A program made the position numbers and the translations under genes. A stretch of DNA of 24,563 bases from an uncultured Acetatifactor sp. (lineage in GTDB: Bacteria > Bacillota > Clostridia > Lachnospirales > Lachnospiraceae), in the NCBI GenBank assembly GCA_910587755.1, contig CAJUNZ010000040.1, positions 1 through 24,563 on the forward strand, read 5' to 3'. The notes under the pieces are model-generated. The model saw only the letters and a program-made list of their open reading frames with translations. It had not been told where the DNA came from and searched no databases. Position 1 is the first letter of the stretch. Each line of letters starts with the position of its first letter. Shown here piece by piece: positions 7,613-15,023 of this stretch.

Positions 7613-8062
7613 ATGGACGGTTTTGGGACGTTTGACATGTATCATGTTCCACGTGTATGCAAGGAGTGCGGCGGTGTGATGGTGTTCAAAGGCGTGGGCG
7701 AGTACCATTGCGAGCGCTGTGACAGTGTGGAATACGATGACTATGGAAAGGTTAGACTTTTTATTGAGGAGAATAAAGGGGCTACGGCGGCGGAGATAGA
7801 GAGCGCTGTGGGAGTCTCGCAGCGTGTGGTCCGCCGTCTGCTGAAGGACGGGAGAATCGAGATCGCAGAGGGCTCCAATGTATTCCTGCGCTGTGAACTG
7901 TGCGGAAAACAGATCCGCTCGGGACAGTACTGCCCGGACTGCGAAATCAAGGTACACCGTAGAATGGAGGCAAAGCAGAGAGACATGCTGCGCAAAGACA
8001 CCCATGGTTTTGGCCTGGATCTGGGAGGCGAGGAAGGCCAGAAGAGGTTTGTGCGCGAATAG
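7613..8062 (+). CDS. YvyF-like zinc-finger/helix-turn-helix protein
   Basis: The 149-residue product has an N-terminal zinc-binding pattern (Cys16, Cys19, Cys33, Cys36), a helix-turn-helix-like centre (about 57-83, TAAEIESAVGVSQRVVRRLL) and a second set, Cys94, Cys97, Cys107, Cys110, in CELCGKQIRSGQYCPDC. This order matches the flagellar-operon protein family of Bacillus YvyF (TIGR03826), whose role is uncertain. No flagellar genes are nearby, so a regulatory or RNA/DNA-binding role is only an inference. GGAGGTG (7600-7606) is 6 nt before ATG 7613, which is preferred over ATG 7598. It lies 53 bp after purD and could share that transcript. Confidence 0.75.
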   Translation: MDGFGTFDMYHVPRVCKECGGVMVFKGVGEYHCERCDSVEYDDYGKVRLFIEENKGATAAEIESAVGVSQRVVRRLLKDGRIEIAEGSNVFLRCELCGKQIRSGQYCPDCEIKVHRRMEAKQRDMLRKDTHGFGLDLGGEEGQKRFVRE

Positions 8063-8253
8063 ACAGAAGGCGTAGTGTTTGGATTGTTTGTTCATTCATG
8101 TGGCATAATTCGCAAAAGCGGGCATATCCCATAGGGCGAGTATGCCTGTCTGCAGGTGTCTGCATATGGGTGTGCCGGTTTGTGGAGGTGTGCCCGCTTG
8201 TGAGGATTCCACCCATGGAGAAAGTTCACAGGAATGAACGGGGAGGTGTACTT

Positions 8254-9756
8254 ATGAAAGACAGAAAAAGACCAAAAGGGAAGCTTCTTCTCGGAGCGCT
8301 TGCTCTGGTATTCATACTGGGGACAGGCCTGCTGGGAGACGCGTTCATTCTTACTGCGCGGGCTGAAAGCCAGGCCAAGGTCACGGCCAACAGCGTAAAA
8401 ATCAGGAAAGGGGCCACCACGGACAGCGAGATGGTGGGAGGCGCCGATAACGGAGCGCTTCTCACGGTTATCAGCCAGCAGCAGGGAGGCGACGGTTATA
8501 CCTGGTATCAGGTGCAGTATAACAATATCTCCGGCTTCGTCCGGGGAGATCTGGTTCAGCTTACAGAAGGCAGCGCGCCTCCGGAAGGCGGTTCGGAGGG
8601 CGGCGCGGTTCCTCCCCAGGATTTGACGCAGGTAAATCCGGTGGAAGCCACTGTGACAGAACAGTCAGGGAGGATTCGCTCGGAGGCTTCCGTGTCGGGG
8701 CAGATTCTGGTGGAAGTGCAGAGCGGCACTGTGCTGACGGTTACGGGCCATACGACGGACACGGAGGGAAAGACCTGGTATCAGGTTAATTATGCCTCCG
8801 GTGAGACTACCGCTCAAGGGTTTATCAGGGGGGACTATGTGAACCTGTCAGGGGAACTGCAGCCGGCGGGAGATCCCGGGACGCCCGCGGACCCGGATCC
8901 TGCTCCTCCTACAACGCTGAAGAAGTATGAGACAGTGGAGCAGGAGGACGGCTGGTATCTGGTGGAGACCGAGACCAACAATGGTTATTCCATTTCACAG
9001 CTCATGGAGATGAACAGCAGCGCTGCGGCCAACAATGCTGCATTTGAGGAGAGCCTTAAGACGGCAAAGAACCAGAAAATCATTATTATCATTCTGGTAT
9101 TTCTTCTGGTGGCTGCCGTGGCAGGTATCGCGTTCCTGGTGTACAAGGTGAGGGATCTGATGGATTCCGCCTATTTTAACGCTGTGGAAAATGAGACCAT
9201 CCGGAAGAGGACCAAAGCCAAGGACGACGGCAGAGAGAACCGGGAGGGCAGAGAAGGCCGTGAAGGCGGTAGAAAAGTCATGCACACGGTGGGTACGGAG
9301 AAGGCGCCTGCAAGACCTGCAGGAGCCAGGCCTGCAGGGACTCCCCAGGGCCAGCGCCCTGCAGGTGTGTCCCAGGGTCAGCGTCCTGTGGGAGTAGGTC
9401 AGCGTCCCGCCGGGGCGGCGCCCCAGGGTCAGCGTCCCGGAGCGGTCCCCCAGGGCCAGCGTCCCGCCGGAGCGGCGTCCCAGGGTCAGCGTCCCGCCGG
9501 GACAGCGCCCCAGGGCCAGCGTCCTGGAGCGGCGCCTCAGGGTCAGCGTCCCGGAGCGACGCCTCAGGGCCAGCGTCCCGGAGCGACGCCCCAGGGCCAG
9601 CGCCCCGCCGGGTCAGCGCCCCAGGGCCAGCGTCCCGCCGGGGCGCCTCAGTCTCTCCAGGGCGGCGCCCGCCGGGCACAGCCTAAGAATTTCATGGTGG
9701 ATGATGACGAGTTTGAATATGATTACCTGAACTATGACGGGGACGGAAGCCGGTAG
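8254..9756 (+). CDS. SH3-domain membrane protein with cytoplasmic QGQRP-repeat tail
   Basis: The 500-residue product begins with a basic segment, a hydrophobic helix (10-34) and ARA-ES, a likely signal peptidase site near residue 38. Two bacterial SH3-like domains follow at about 41-105 and 131-198, each with the WYQV..(G)F(V/I)RGD.V pattern, so they should face outward and may bind cell wall. A proline-rich linker (203-220) leads to a second membrane helix at 275-297, then a charged segment and a tail at 350-470. That tail has ten QGQRP units and one VGQRP. The C-terminus is acidic (DDDEFEYDYLNYDGDG). By topology the repeat tail is cytoplasmic. GGGAGGTG (8241-8248) fixes the start; an upstream ATG at 8098 has no such site. 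The function is unknown; it may link wall sensing to a cytoplasmic partner. Confidence 0.75.
   Translation: MKDRKRPKGKLLLGALALVFILGTGLLGDAFILTARAESQAKVTANSVKIRKGATTDSEMVGGADNGALLTVISQQQGGDGYTWYQVQYNNISGFVRGDLVQLTEGSAPPEGGSEGGAVPPQDLTQVNPVEATVTEQSGRIRSEASVSGQILVEVQSGTVLTVTGHTTDTEGKTWYQVNYASGETTAQGFIRGDYVNLSGELQPAGDPGTPADPDPAPPTTLKKYETVEQEDGWYLVETETNNGYSISQLMEMNSSAAANNAAFEESLKTAKNQKIIIIILVFLLVAAVAGIAFLVYKVRDLMDSAYFNAVENETIRKRTKAKDDGRENREGREGREGGRKVMHTVGTEKAPARPAGARPAGTPQGQRPAGVSQGQRPVGVGQRPAGAAPQGQRPGAVPQGQRPAGAASQGQRPAGTAPQGQRPGAAPQGQRPGATPQGQRPGATPQGQRPAGSAPQGQRPAGAPQSLQGGARRAQPKNFMVDDDEFEYDYLNYDGDGSR
9346..9636 (+). repeat. Degenerate tandem repeats encoding QGQRP units
   Basis: Eleven units of roughly 24-30 bp read CAGGG(T/C)CAGCG(T/C)CC plus a variable linker. 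They encode ten QGQRP and one VGQRP, spaced by two to five small residues (AG, GA, AS, TP). Synonymous differences between units show that selection or recombination has kept the peptide rather than the exact DNA. GC content is much higher than in the surrounding sequence. Confidence 0.9.
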
Positions 9757-9776
9757 GTTCATGTGATAAACCTCAG

Positions 9777-9815
9777 AAAACAGGGAATATTCCATAAGGG
9801 GATACTCCCTGTTTT
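9777..9815 (+). terminator. Long intrinsic terminator after the SH3 protein gene
   Basis: AAAACAGGGA (9777-9786) pairs with TCCCTGTTTT (9806-9815). The stem continues inward through one mismatch (TATTCC with GGGATA, one G-U pair). It can act in both directions because of the A- and T-runs at its ends. Confidence 0.85.
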
Positions 9816-9854
9816 GGCACTTCACGGGCCGGGGATCGTCTGCTGAAAAACAGG

Positions 9855-9883
9855 TTGACAGTGCCGGCCGGGTGATTTATGAT
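9855..9883 (+). promoter_or_regulatory. Consensus sigma-A promoter of the GntR gene
   Basis: TTGACA (9855-9860), 17-bp spacer, TATGAT (9878-9883). Transcription should start near 9890, which excludes a start codon at 9879 and supports ATG 9927. It probably also drives clpC. Confidence 0.85.
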
Positions 9884-9926
9884 TTATAGGATGATTTCCG
9901 GGCGTGCCCGGGGGAAGAGGCGCAGC

Positions 9927-10295
9927 ATGATGATAGAGATTGATTTTAACAGCGAAGAGGCGCTTTACCTTCAGCTGTGCAACCAGATTATCCTTGGGAT
10001 AGCCTCTTCACGTTTCCAGGAAGGGGATTCCCTTCCCAGCGTGCGTCAGCTGGCTGACACCATAGGCATCAATATGCACACGGTGAACAAAGCCTACACT
10101 GTGCTGAAACAGGAGGGCTATGTCAAGGTTGACCGGAGAAAAGGGGCGGTGGTGGCTATAGATGTGGACAGGATCAGGGCGCTGGAGGAGCTCAGAAGGG
10201 AGCTTCAGGTCATTTTGGCCAAGAGCAGCTGCAGGAATATCTCCAAAGAGGTGATCCATGAGCTGATCGAAGAGATATATCAGGATTTTTCATAA
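9927..10295 (+). CDS. GntR-family transcriptional regulator (YtrA-like)
   Basis: The 123-residue product is a short GntR protein. It has an N-terminal winged helix-turn-helix with the family core LPSVRQLADTIGINMHTVNKAYTVLKQEGYV at about residues 35-65, preceded by ALYLQLCNQIILGIA. It has only a short C-terminal helical segment (about 85-123) and no large ligand-binding domain, which is the YtrA subfamily layout. Such proteins usually repress the operon they sit in, often with ABC transporter genes; here none follows and the next gene is clpC. AGAGG (9916-9920) supports ATG 9927 or 9930. A perfect inverted repeat lies between this gene and clpC and may be its operator. No U-tract terminator separates the two genes. 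Confidence 0.85.
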   Translation: MMIEIDFNSEEALYLQLCNQIILGIASSRFQEGDSLPSVRQLADTIGINMHTVNKAYTVLKQEGYVKVDRRKGAVVAIDVDRIRALEELRRELQVILAKSSCRNISKEVIHELIEEIYQDFS

Positions 10296-10343
10296 CAGTC
10301 CACGGCCTGGGCGCGCTGCCCCCGGGCCGGGGTTTAGGAACTG

Positions 10344-10362
10344 TCTGCAGATAAGCTGCAGA
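10344..10362 (+). promoter_or_regulatory. Perfect inverted repeat upstream of clpC (possible operator)
   Basis: TCTGCAG (10344-10350), ATAAG, CTGCAGA (10356-10362): a 7-5-7 perfect dyad 33 bp before the clpC start. It differs from the CtsR heptad direct repeat that normally controls clpC in Firmicutes. The adjacent GntR protein is a plausible ligand; that is inference. Confidence 0.4.
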
Positions 10363-10395
10363 GGGTATGGGGCGCGCAGAAATGAGGAGTTTCAT

Positions 10396-12852
10396 ATGCA
10401 GTCAAGGTTTACCAACAATGCCCAGGAAGCATTGAACTATGCGTCCAGGTGCGCAGGCCGCCTGAAACAGGGATACGTGGGCACGGAACACATTCTGGCG
10501 GGTCTGGTGAAGGAGCAGGAGGGCGTGGCACACAGAGTCCTGTCGGACAACGGCCTGCAGCTGCAGCAGATTTTAGACATGATTCAGGAGCTGATCGCCT
10601 TTGAAAACGGTACGGGCCTGAAGGAGAGGGAGGGATATTCTCCCAGGGCAAAAAAGATCCTGGAGGAGGCCCACAGGCAGGCGGCCCGGTTCGGGCAGAA
10701 AGAGACGGGCACGGAGCACATTCTTCTGGCCATGATACGGGAGGGGGAGAATGTGGCGGTGCGCCTGATGAACACCATGGGAATCAACCTTCAGAAGGTA
10801 TATGTGGAGACCCTGGTGGCCATTGGACAGGACGGCAACCTCTACAAAGAAGATCTGGGCAGGCGGAAGGGCAAGCCCGGCGCCCTGGCCCAGTACAGCC
10901 GGGATCTGACGGCCCTGGCCAGGGAGGGCAGGCTGGATCCCTGCATCGGCAGAGACGAGGAGATCCGCCGGCTGGTTCAGATCCTGAGCCGCCGCACCAA
11001 GAACAATCCCTGCCTTATCGGTGAGCCCGGCGTGGGCAAAACCGCAGTGGTGGAGGGGCTGGCACAGCGCATTGTGGAGGGAAATGTGCCCTTTACCATC
11101 AAGGAAAAAAGGGTGCTTACCCTGGATCTGTCGGGCATGGTGGCAGGCAGCAAGTACCGGGGAGAGTTTGAGGAGAGAATAAAAAGAGTCATCCGGGAGG
11201 TGGTGGAGGACGGCAATGTGCTGCTGTTTTTGGACGAACTCCACACGCTCATCGGCGCAGGGGGCGCGGAGGGGGCTATTGACGCCTCCAATATCTTAAA
11301 ACCATCCCTGGCCCGGGGGGAGATGCAGCTTATCGGCGCCACCACCATAGCGGAGTACCGGAAGTACATTGAGAAGGACGCGGCCCTGGAGAGGCGTTTC
11401 CAGCCGGTGAACGTGGAGGAGCCCACTCAGGAGGAGGCTGTCCGGATTCTGGAGGGCATCAAGGAGAAATACGAGGAGCACCACAAGGTGAATATCACTC
11501 CGGAGGCCGTGGAAGCCGCGGTAAGGCTTTCCAGCAGGTATATCAACGACAGGAACCTGCCCGACAAGGCCATCGACCTTATAGATGAGGCGGCGGCCAG
11601 TGTAAGGCTGGGGGCTGCAGATCTGCCGGACAAGCAGAAAGGGCTTCTGGAGCAGATCAAGAAGATGGATCTTCAGATTGAGCGCTCCATTCGTATGGAG
11701 GCTTTTGCCCAGGCGGTGGAGATTAAGCAGAGCCAGGATGAGCTGGTGAAAAAATATCAGCGCATGAAGAAGCGGGCGGAAGGCCAGGAGGATGTGAGGA
11801 AATACAGCATCGGGGAAAATGAGATCGCGGAAGTGGTGGCCATGTGGACCAAGATCCCTGTGACAAAACTGGCCCAGAAGGAAAGTGAGAGGCTGCTGAA
11901 ACTGGAGAACATCCTGCACAAGAGGGTTATCGGCCAGGAGGAGGCGGTGACGGCGGTGGCCAAGGCCATGCGCCGGGGGCGTGTGGGCTTAAAAGATCCA
12001 AAGCGTCCCATTGGCTCTTTTCTCTTTCTGGGGCCCACCGGCGTGGGCAAGACAGAGCTGTCCAAGGCTCTGGCGGAAGCCATGTTCGGCTCGGAAGAAG
12101 CCATTATCAGGGTGGATATGTCGGAGTACATGGAGGGGCATTCTGTGTCCAAGATGATCGGCTCTCCGCCTGGATACGTGGGATTTGAGGAGGGAGGGCA
12201 GCTGAGCGAGAAAGTGAGGCGCAATCCCTACTCCGTGGTGCTTTTTGACGAGATTGAAAAGGCCCATCCGGATGTGTTTAATATTCTGCTGCAGATTTTG
12301 GACGACGGGCATATCACGGACTCCAAGGGCAGAAAAGTCAGCTTTAAGAATACCGTTCTGATCATGACCTCCAACGCAGGAGCCCACAGGATTGTGGATC
12401 CCAAGAATCTGGGATTTGCCGCTGTGAGCGATGAAAAAAAGGACTATGAGAAGATGAAGTCCGGGGTTATGGAGGAGGTAAAGCGGGGCTTTAAGCCGGA
12501 GTTTATCAACAGAATAGACGATATAATTGTATTCCATCAGCTGAACAAGGATGATATGAAGGCCATTGTGAGTCTGCTGGCCGCGGGTCTTTACAGGCGG
12601 TGTGAATCCCAGATGGATATTAAGCTCACCTTGTCGGCGGCTCTGAAAGAGCATCTGGTGGAGAAGTATTCGGACATGAAGATGGGAGCCAGGCCCCTGA
12701 AGCGTGCCATACAGTCCGTGGTGGAGGACGCCCTGGCGGAGGAGATCCTTTTGAAAAATGTGCAGCCGGGGGATACGGTTTCTGCAGGGTTTAAGAACGG
12801 GAAGGTTTGCTTTACTGTGAAGGGAAAGCCGGAAGAAAAGGCGGAATCCTGA
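10396..12852 (+). CDS. clpC: ATP-dependent Clp protease ATPase subunit ClpC
   Basis: ClpC unfolds proteins and feeds them to ClpP in the cytoplasm. The 818-residue product has the two-repeat Clp N-domain (1-145), AAA1 with Walker A GEPGVGKT (209-216) and Walker B LLFLDE (276-281), a short coiled middle domain (about 405-465), AAA2 with Walker A GPTGVGKT (546-553) and Walker B VVLFDE (614-619), and the C-terminal D2 domain. NLGF at 671-674 fits the ClpP-docking loop. The middle domain identifies ClpC rather than ClpA or ClpB. TGAGGAG (10383-10389) fixes the start. The usual ctsR-mcsA-mcsB neighbours are absent, and a GntR gene lies upstream instead. A separate promoter follows for the next gene. 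Confidence 0.95.
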   Translation: MQSRFTNNAQEALNYASRCAGRLKQGYVGTEHILAGLVKEQEGVAHRVLSDNGLQLQQILDMIQELIAFENGTGLKEREGYSPRAKKILEEAHRQAARFGQKETGTEHILLAMIREGENVAVRLMNTMGINLQKVYVETLVAIGQDGNLYKEDLGRRKGKPGALAQYSRDLTALAREGRLDPCIGRDEEIRRLVQILSRRTKNNPCLIGEPGVGKTAVVEGLAQRIVEGNVPFTIKEKRVLTLDLSGMVAGSKYRGEFEERIKRVIREVVEDGNVLLFLDELHTLIGAGGAEGAIDASNILKPSLARGEMQLIGATTIAEYRKYIEKDAALERRFQPVNVEEPTQEEAVRILEGIKEKYEEHHKVNITPEAVEAAVRLSSRYINDRNLPDKAIDLIDEAAASVRLGAADLPDKQKGLLEQIKKMDLQIERSIRMEAFAQAVEIKQSQDELVKKYQRMKKRAEGQEDVRKYSIGENEIAEVVAMWTKIPVTKLAQKESERLLKLENILHKRVIGQEEAVTAVAKAMRRGRVGLKDPKRPIGSFLFLGPTGVGKTELSKALAEAMFGSEEAIIRVDMSEYMEGHSVSKMIGSPPGYVGFEEGGQLSEKVRRNPYSVVLFDEIEKAHPDVFNILLQILDDGHITDSKGRKVSFKNTVLIMTSNAGAHRIVDPKNLGFAAVSDEKKDYEKMKSGVMEEVKRGFKPEFINRIDDIIVFHQLNKDDMKAIVSLLAAGLYRRCESQMDIKLTLSAALKEHLVEKYSDMKMGARPLKRAIQSVVEDALAEEILLKNVQPGDTVSAGFKNGKVCFTVKGKPEEKAES

Positions 12853-12861
12853 AAATTTAGG

Positions 12862-12890
12862 TGGAAAAGAATAGGATTTTGTATTATACT
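12862..12890 (+). promoter_or_regulatory. Promoter upstream of the gene at 12953
   Basis: TGGAAA (12862-12867), 17-bp spacer, TATACT (12885-12890), in an AT-rich gap after clpC. The leader would be about 55 nt and ends with GAGGAGG at 12938-12944. Confidence 0.55.
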
Positions 12891-12952
12891 GTGAGAAAGA
12901 GTTAAGTTCCTGAGGATTAAAATACCATATTATCACCGAGGAGGATACACAA

Positions 12953-13366
12953 ATGGCAGTGGTAGAAGAGCTGCTTCGCAGCGAGACAGACGGAACAATC
13001 AGTTTTGGCAACCATAAGCTGGCCAAGAAGGCAAAAGTGGAGGATTACCAGCACGCAGGGGACCTGTTAAAGGTAAAGACCTGCGGGGAGATCACCAAGT
13101 TGGAGAAGAACGGCATGTTTCTCTATGAATCAGTGCCGGGAACCAGCGTACTCCGGTTTGCGGAGGGGGAAAAGGGCGTAGAGTTTGTCGTGGAAGGGGA
13201 CAAGGACGCACAGATTACCATCGGGCTTACGGATGACAAGGCGTATGAGGTGTTTGTGGCAGGAGAGAGCATTGGCGTGATCAAGACAGGACTGGGCGGA
13301 AAACTGTCGGTAAGCGTTCCCCTGGAGGCTGACGGAGAGGTTCCGGTGAAAGTGGTACAGATTTAA
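12953..13366 (+). CDS. Small conserved beta-rich protein of unknown function
   Basis: The 137-residue acidic product has alternating hydrophobic patterns that suggest beta strands, with the segments DGTISFGNHKL (13-23), KNGMFLYESVPGTSV (52-66) and GVIKTGLGGKLSVSVPLE (108-125). It has no signal peptide or membrane helix. From memory similar Lachnospiraceae proteins are often labelled endosialidase, but at this size and without visible catalytic residues I think that label is unsupported. The gene has its own promoter, a strong ribosome site (GAGGAGG, 12938-12944) and a strong terminator at 13444, so it looks like a well-expressed single gene. Function unknown. Confidence 0.75.
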   Translation: MAVVEELLRSETDGTISFGNHKLAKKAKVEDYQHAGDLLKVKTCGEITKLEKNGMFLYESVPGTSVLRFAEGEKGVEFVVEGDKDAQITIGLTDDKAYEVFVAGESIGVIKTGLGGKLSVSVPLEADGEVPVKVVQI

Positions 13367-13443
13367 GACAGATTGTTTGGCACAGGAGTGATGGGATGGC
13401 GGCAGAGCCAGCGTCACAGCCGGAGAGAGATGAGTTTACAGGT

Positions 13444-13490
13444 ATTTGCGCGGGGAGTACAAAAAAGTATACCCCGCGCAAATTTGTTTG
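13444..13490 (+). terminator. Strong intrinsic terminator between the small protein gene and radA
   Basis: ATTTGCGCGGGG (13444-13455) pairs with CCCCGCGCAAAT (13472-13483). After one A-A mismatch the stem adds GTAC/GTAT around an A6 loop. The tail is TTGTTTG. It ends the message of the gene at 12953 and makes a radA start at 13446 implausible. Confidence 0.88.
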
Positions 13491-13505
13491 GGAATGGGAG
13501 GAAAA

Positions 13506-14882
13506 ATGGCAAAAGGAAAGACAGCGACAATTTTTTTCTGCCAAAACTGCGGGTATGAGTCGTCCAAGTGGATGGGGCAGTGCCCAGGGTGCAGGGAATG
13601 GAATTCCTTTGTGGAAGAGACGGTGAGCAGGACGTCGGGGAAGGGATCAGGGGCTTGTGCAGCTCAGGGGACGGGAAGAGCGCAGCCAGCGGTGCTTTCA
13701 GAGATTACGGTTCGGGAGGAAGACCGGCTGTCCACAGGCATGGGAGAGCTGGACCGGGTTCTGGGCGGGGGCATTGTGCAGGGCTCTCTTACCCTGGTAG
13801 GCGGAGATCCCGGCATAGGAAAGTCCACCCTGCTCCTTCAGGTCTGCAGGAATCTTTCGGGGGAGGGGCACAGCGTGCTCTACATATCCGGGGAGGAATC
13901 CCCTGCGCAGATCAAAATGCGGGCGGACAGGATTGGAGAGTTTGCCTCTTCCATGTTTCTGCTGTGTGAGACCAGTCTGGATGCCATATCCGATACCATC
14001 CGTTCCCGGCGCCCGGAGGTGGTGGTGATTGACTCCATACAGACTATGTTCAGCGAGAATTCTTCCTCCGCTCCGGGAAGCGTGTCCCAGGTGCGGGAGT
14101 CCACCTCAGTGCTGCTGCAGCTGGCAAAGGGGCTGGGGGTGTCCGTCCTCATTGTGGGACATGTGACAAAGGAGGGGACGGTGGCAGGCCCCAGGGTGCT
14201 GGAGCATATGGTGGACTCGGTGCTTTATTTTGAGGGGGACAGGCATGCCTCCTACAGGATTCTGCGGGGGGTGAAGAATCGTTTTGGCTCCACGGATGAG
14301 ATCGGTGTGTTTGAGATGCGGGAGCGGGGTCTGATGGAAGTGCAGAACGCGTCGGAATACATGCTCAGCGGCAGGCCGGAGAATGCCAGCGGTTCCGTGG
14401 TGGCCTGCACCATGGAGGGCAGCAGGCCCCTTCTGGTGGAAATCCAGGCGCTGGTGTGCCACAGCAATTTCGGAATTCCCCGCAGGCAGACCACGGGCAC
14501 GGATTTTAACAGGGTGAATCTGCTGATGGCGGTGCTGGAAAAGCGCTCGGGGGTGCAGCTGGCGGCCTGTGACGCCTATGTGAATATCACCGGGGGGATC
14601 AAGGTGGTGGAGCCCGCCATTGACCTGGGAGTGGTTATAGCGGTGCTCTCAAGCTTTAAAAACCATGTGCTGAGCCCGAAACTGGCCGCCTTCGGGGAGG
14701 TGGGACTCAGCGGCGAGGTCCGGGGCGTGAGCATGGCAAAGCAGCGGGTGGCAGAGGTGGAAAAACTGGGCTTTGACACCTGCATTCTGCCCTATGTATG
14801 CCTGGAGGAATGTTCCAGAGGCGGAAAAATCAGGACGGTGGGGGTCAAGACTGTGCAGGATGTGATTGACCTTGTATTCTAG
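13506..14882 (+). CDS. radA: DNA repair protein RadA
   Basis: RadA (Sms) is a RecA-related ATPase that drives branch migration in recombinational repair. The 458-residue product has the N-terminal C4 zinc motif (Cys12, Cys15, Cys26, Cys29), Walker A GGDPGIGKST (99-108), VVVIDS as Walker B (172-177), the RadA-specific KNRFG (257-261) and a C-terminal Lon-protease-like domain from about residue 290. Length is standard. ATG 13506 is chosen because GGGAGG (13496-13501) precedes it; the longer frame begins inside the upstream terminator. A radA promoter was not identified between the terminator and the start, so expression may depend on read-through. The gene is followed directly by a large palindrome. 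Confidence 0.95.
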   Translation: MAKGKTATIFFCQNCGYESSKWMGQCPGCREWNSFVEETVSRTSGKGSGACAAQGTGRAQPAVLSEITVREEDRLSTGMGELDRVLGGGIVQGSLTLVGGDPGIGKSTLLLQVCRNLSGEGHSVLYISGEESPAQIKMRADRIGEFASSMFLLCETSLDAISDTIRSRRPEVVVIDSIQTMFSENSSSAPGSVSQVRESTSVLLQLAKGLGVSVLIVGHVTKEGTVAGPRVLEHMVDSVLYFEGDRHASYRILRGVKNRFGSTDEIGVFEMRERGLMEVQNASEYMLSGRPENASGSVVACTMEGSRPLLVEIQALVCHSNFGIPRRQTTGTDFNRVNLLMAVLEKRSGVQLAACDAYVNITGGIKVVEPAIDLGVVIAVLSSFKNHVLSPKLAAFGEVGLSGEVRGVSMAKQRVAEVEKLGFDTCILPYVCLEECSRGGKIRTVGVKTVQDVIDLVF

Positions 14883-14896
14883 TATAATCCACAACA

Positions 14897-15023
14897 ATTA
14901 CCACTATGTTTCGCGAAGGATAAATTTTCAGTCTGCAAGGCGGAGGAAGGAGTCGTAGCGGGCTACGATGACTGACGACAACGATGCAGATGGAAATTTA
15001 GACAAGTGAAACATGTGGTTAAT
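14897..15023. repeat. 127-nt multi-arm palindromic element
   Basis: Three nested sets of arms share one centre. Outer: ACCAC-T-ATGTTTC (14900-14912) with GAAACATGTGGT (15008-15019), extended by AAT/ATT with a bulge. Middle: TAAATTTTCA and TCTGCA (14921-14937, one bulged G) with TGCAGA and TGGAAATTTA (14985-15000). Core: TCGTAGC-GG-GCTACGA (14953-14968). The internal loop is purine-rich on the left (14938-14952) and TGAC/CGAC-rich on the right (14969-14984). It sits between the convergent genes radA and 15019-15582, and the stop of the latter lies in its right arm. There is no transposase and no U-tract. It may be a miniature mobile element, a dispersed repeat, or a structured 3' RNA. Confidence 0.75.

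Noticed and set aside
6228..7652. 474-codon minus-strand frame
   Set aside because: Antisense shadow of purD, which has all its family motifs.
8063..8253. Longer start at 8098 or a small gene in this gap
   Set aside because: No ribosome site at 8098. The region has short imperfect repeats (GTGCCGGTTTGTGGAGG and GTGCCCGCTTGTGAGG) and weak hairpins, but nothing I can name.
9346..9636. CRISPR-like array
   Set aside because: The repeats are short, degenerate, contiguous and in frame inside a gene. There are no unique spacers and no cas genes.
10296..10343. Terminator between the GntR gene and clpC
   Set aside because: CGGCCTGGG and CCCGGGCCG can pair, but the sequence after them is GGGTTTAGG, not a T-run.
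11989..13026. 345-codon minus-strand frame across clpC and the next gene
   Set aside because: It crosses the promoter and ribosome site of the gene at 12953 and is antisense to clpC AAA2. No family motif.
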